The notes under the pieces are model-generated. The model did not search any database. It was not told where the DNA came from and saw only the letters and a list, made by a program, of their open reading frames with translations. Source: Flavobacteriaceae bacterium S0862 (GTDB lineage Bacteria; Bacteroidota; Bacteroidia; Flavobacteriales; Flavobacteriaceae). From it: 64,000 nt of DNA. The position numbers and the translations under genes are program-made. Shown here piece by piece: positions 62,304 to 64,000 of this stretch (its first letter is position 1; every line of letters begins with the position of its first letter). The stretch covers positions 124,001 through 188,000 of the forward strand of contig JALKAW010000008.1 in assembly GCA_023015825.1 (NCBI GenBank), given 5' to 3'.

Positions 62304-64000
62304 ATGAAAACATACATAGTATCAGCGTGTGTTGTTTTATTTTTTTCATTTTTTGGTAATGCACAATCAAGCAATAACGATGTTTTGTTTACAGTTAATA
62401 ATGAACCAGTTTTAGCTTCAGAGTTTCTAAGAGTTTTTAATAAAAATTTAAATTTGGTTCAAGATGAATCTCAAAAAGATGTTGACCAATACCTATCATT
62501 ATTTGTTAATTATAAATTAAAGCTTGCCGAAGCCAAAGCACTCGACTTTCATAAAAAACCTGCATATGTACGAGAATTAGATGGCTACAAAAAGCAATTG
62601 GCAAAAAATTACATGGTTGATAGCGAAGTAACAGATGCAATTGTAAAAGAGGCTTACGACCGAATTTCGTATGATATAAATGCCAAACATATTTTAATCA
62701 TGTTAGACCCATCAAGGAATGACACACTAGAAGTTTATAATAGATTGCTAAACCTTAGGGAACGTTTTAAAAACGAAGATTATAATGATTTAAAAAAAGA
62801 GCTTCATAATGGTAATACTATTTTAGTTGAAGATTTAGGTTATTTTTCAGCATTTAAAATGGTATACGATTTTGAAACCGAAGCCTATAAAACAAAAATT
62901 GGAGACGTATCCATGCCCTTTAGAACACAATTTGGATATCATATAGTAAAAGTATTTGATAAACGTAAATCTAGAGGAGAAATCACTGCTGGACACATAA
63001 TGATTTCCAAAAATCAAAAAGATACTACTGAAGATCCAGAAACCAGAATAAAAGAAATTTATAAACTTATTGAGCAAGGACAGGAGTTTGAATCACTAGC
63101 AAAGCAGTTTTCTCAAGATAAGAGTTCATCTAGTAAAGGTGGGAAATTAGCACCTTTTATTGGTGGACAACTAAGCTCTGTTGTTTTTGAAAACATGGCT
63201 TTTAATTTACAGGAAGATGGAGCGATCTCTAAGCCTTTTGAGTCGGAATATGGATGGCATATTGTTAAACGTTATAGCATTAAACCTATTGGTAGTTTTG
63301 AGGATATGCAATACGAACTCGAAAATAAAGTGAGTAGGGATTCGCGCTCAAAACTTATAAATGCTTCAATGCAAAATAAGTTGCGAAAGCAATACAATGT
63401 AAGTAATACAAACCCATCTAGAGAGTATTTTGTTTCTATTTTAAATGATGATTTTTATTCCAGAAAATGGCAAATACCAAAGGGTTTTGATAAAGCAAAA
63501 ACTATCTTAACTATTGGAGATAAAACATGGAATAACAAAGATTTTGCTAGTATTTTGCGTTCTCAGCAAAAAGGAGACACAAAAGGAAGATCTTTTGAAA
63601 ACATAATTGACGAAGCTTTTGAAGTATTTGTAAATAAGTGTGTTTTAATGTATCATGAAGAAAATCTTGAAAATGTAAACCAAGAGTTTGCTCAAATTTT
63701 GAACGAGTACCGAGAAGGATTGTTGTTATTTGATTTAATGGAGACAAAAATTTGGAACACAACAAAAAACGATACTTTAGGTATTGAATCTTATTACAAT
63801 AAAAACAAACAAAACTATAAGTGGAACACTCGAGTGGAGGCTATAGTTGCAGCAGCATCACAAGACGACGACATTAAAGAGGTGGTAAATATGCTTAAAA
63901 AGGGTCAGGAAGTAGAGAGTATTAAAGAAAAGCTTAATACAAATGGTGAACAAAAAGTAATATTTACATCTGGGACAATGGATGCGGACCATCAAGCATT
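62304..64000 (+). CDS. peptidylprolyl isomerase with two parvulin domains, 3' end cut by window
   Basis: At least 565 residues, open to the right edge. Signal peptide ending GNAQ near residue 23, an N-terminal SurA/PpiD-like helical segment (about 30-125), then two PpiC parvulin domains: about 128-222 (NAKHILIML ... FGYHIVKVF) and about 229-330 (AGHIMISKN ... SSKGGKLAPF ... YGWHIVKRY). The long helical C-terminal part continues beyond the window. It is probably a periplasmic foldase for outer-membrane proteins. The start follows an exact promoter element. Confidence 0.9.
   Translation, partial: MKTYIVSACVVLFFSFFGNAQSSNNDVLFTVNNEPVLASEFLRVFNKNLNLVQDESQKDVDQYLSLFVNYKLKLAEAKALDFHKKPAYVRELDGYKKQLAKNYMVDSEVTDAIVKEAYDRISYDINAKHILIMLDPSRNDTLEVYNRLLNLRERFKNEDYNDLKKELHNGNTILVEDLGYFSAFKMVYDFETEAYKTKIGDVSMPFRTQFGYHIVKVFDKRKSRGEITAGHIMISKNQKDTTEDPETRIKEIYKLIEQGQEFESLAKQFSQDKSSSSKGGKLAPFIGGQLSSVVFENMAFNLQEDGAISKPFESEYGWHIVKRYSIKPIGSFEDMQYELENKVSRDSRSKLINASMQNKLRKQYNVSNTNPSREYFVSILNDDFYSRKWQIPKGFDKAKTILTIGDKTWNNKDFASILRSQQKGDTKGRSFENIIDEAFEVFVNKCVLMYHEENLENVNQEFAQILNEYREGLLLFDLMETKIWNTTKNDTLGIESYYNKNKQNYKWNTRVEAIVAAASQDDDIKEVVNMLKKGQEVESIKEKLNTNGEQKVIFTSGTMDADHQA

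Noticed and set aside
63547-63765. Minus-strand open frame inside the right-edge gene
   Set aside because: It is a shadow of the parvulin gene, which is open in the plus strand from 62304 to the edge.
1-64000. CRISPR arrays, phage genes, insertion sequences, tRNA or rRNA genes
   Set aside because: I found no regular spaced repeats, transposase or integrase motifs, or cloverleaf-like sequences; all gaps between genes are short and AT-rich.

Overview
The window looks like chromosome from a marine-type member of the Flavobacteriaceae (Bacteroidota). The DNA is strongly AT-rich. Many upstream regions carry the Bacteroidota -7 element TAnnTTTG instead of a sigma-70 -10 box. Lineage markers include type IX secretion (T9SS) sorting tails, a PorV/PorQ-type barrel, DUF3276, DUF6090, a DUF1573 lipoprotein and an unusually long NusB. 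I see no rRNA, tRNA, CRISPR array, integrase, transposase or prophage gene, and no gap between genes exceeds about 260 bases.

Layout. (1) 1-14704, all on the plus strand with mostly overlapping or abutting genes, is the end of a surface-glycan locus: an AsnB-type amidotransferase cut by the window edge, an orphan GT-B-like protein, five GT4 and two GT2 glycosyltransferases (one GT2 fused to an unknown N-terminal domain), an FkbM methyltransferase, an O-antigen ligase/polymerase and, last, the polyprenyl-phosphate sugar transferase that would start each repeat. No flippase or chain-length regulator is visible, so they should lie upstream. (2) 14706-24644 is envelope housekeeping: DUF4105 protein, PorV/PorQ-like barrel, PssA, DUF808, LptB, an AhpD-like protein, TatC, KdsD and RecQ. 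(3) 24661-30707 holds a two-family prolyl isomerase, two tandem small secreted paralogues, a DinB/YfiT-like protein, GNAT, a thioredoxin-fold protein, CsaA, a BASS transporter and a PlsC-like acyltransferase. (4) 30702-42862 is mainly conserved genes: M14 peptidase, DUF3276, ABC exporter, leucine-type dehydrogenase, NusB, DUF1573, YajC, YdeI-like protein, DUF6090, PepT and PyrD. (5) 42878-50742 has a secreted M43 protease, a decayed spondin/T9SS pseudogene, HMG-CoA lyase, and a compact plus-strand group of porin, FMN-binding protein, membrane protein, ferritin and a Cys-rich microprotein, then a sterol desaturase. (6) 50893-62051 has GuaB, then a long minus-strand block: Baeyer-Villiger-type monooxygenase, two more DUF6090 genes (one frameshifted), and an exported set of M19 dipeptidase, twin-arginine PLP enzyme, beta-lactamase-fold hydrolase, GH29 fucosidase and PAP2 phosphatase. 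(7) A double-parvulin prolyl isomerase runs off the right edge.

How parts fit together. The glycan locus, KdsD, LptB, PlsC and the ABC exporter all serve the outer membrane. TatC could export the twin-arginine PLP enzyme. The PorV-like barrel and sorting tails belong to T9SS export. The most novel-looking points are the porin/FMN/membrane/ferritin/microprotein group, the two small secreted paralogues that share a conserved leader, the three DUF6090 genes with one broken at a homopolymer, and the exported dipeptidase/PLP/beta-lactamase-fold cluster.
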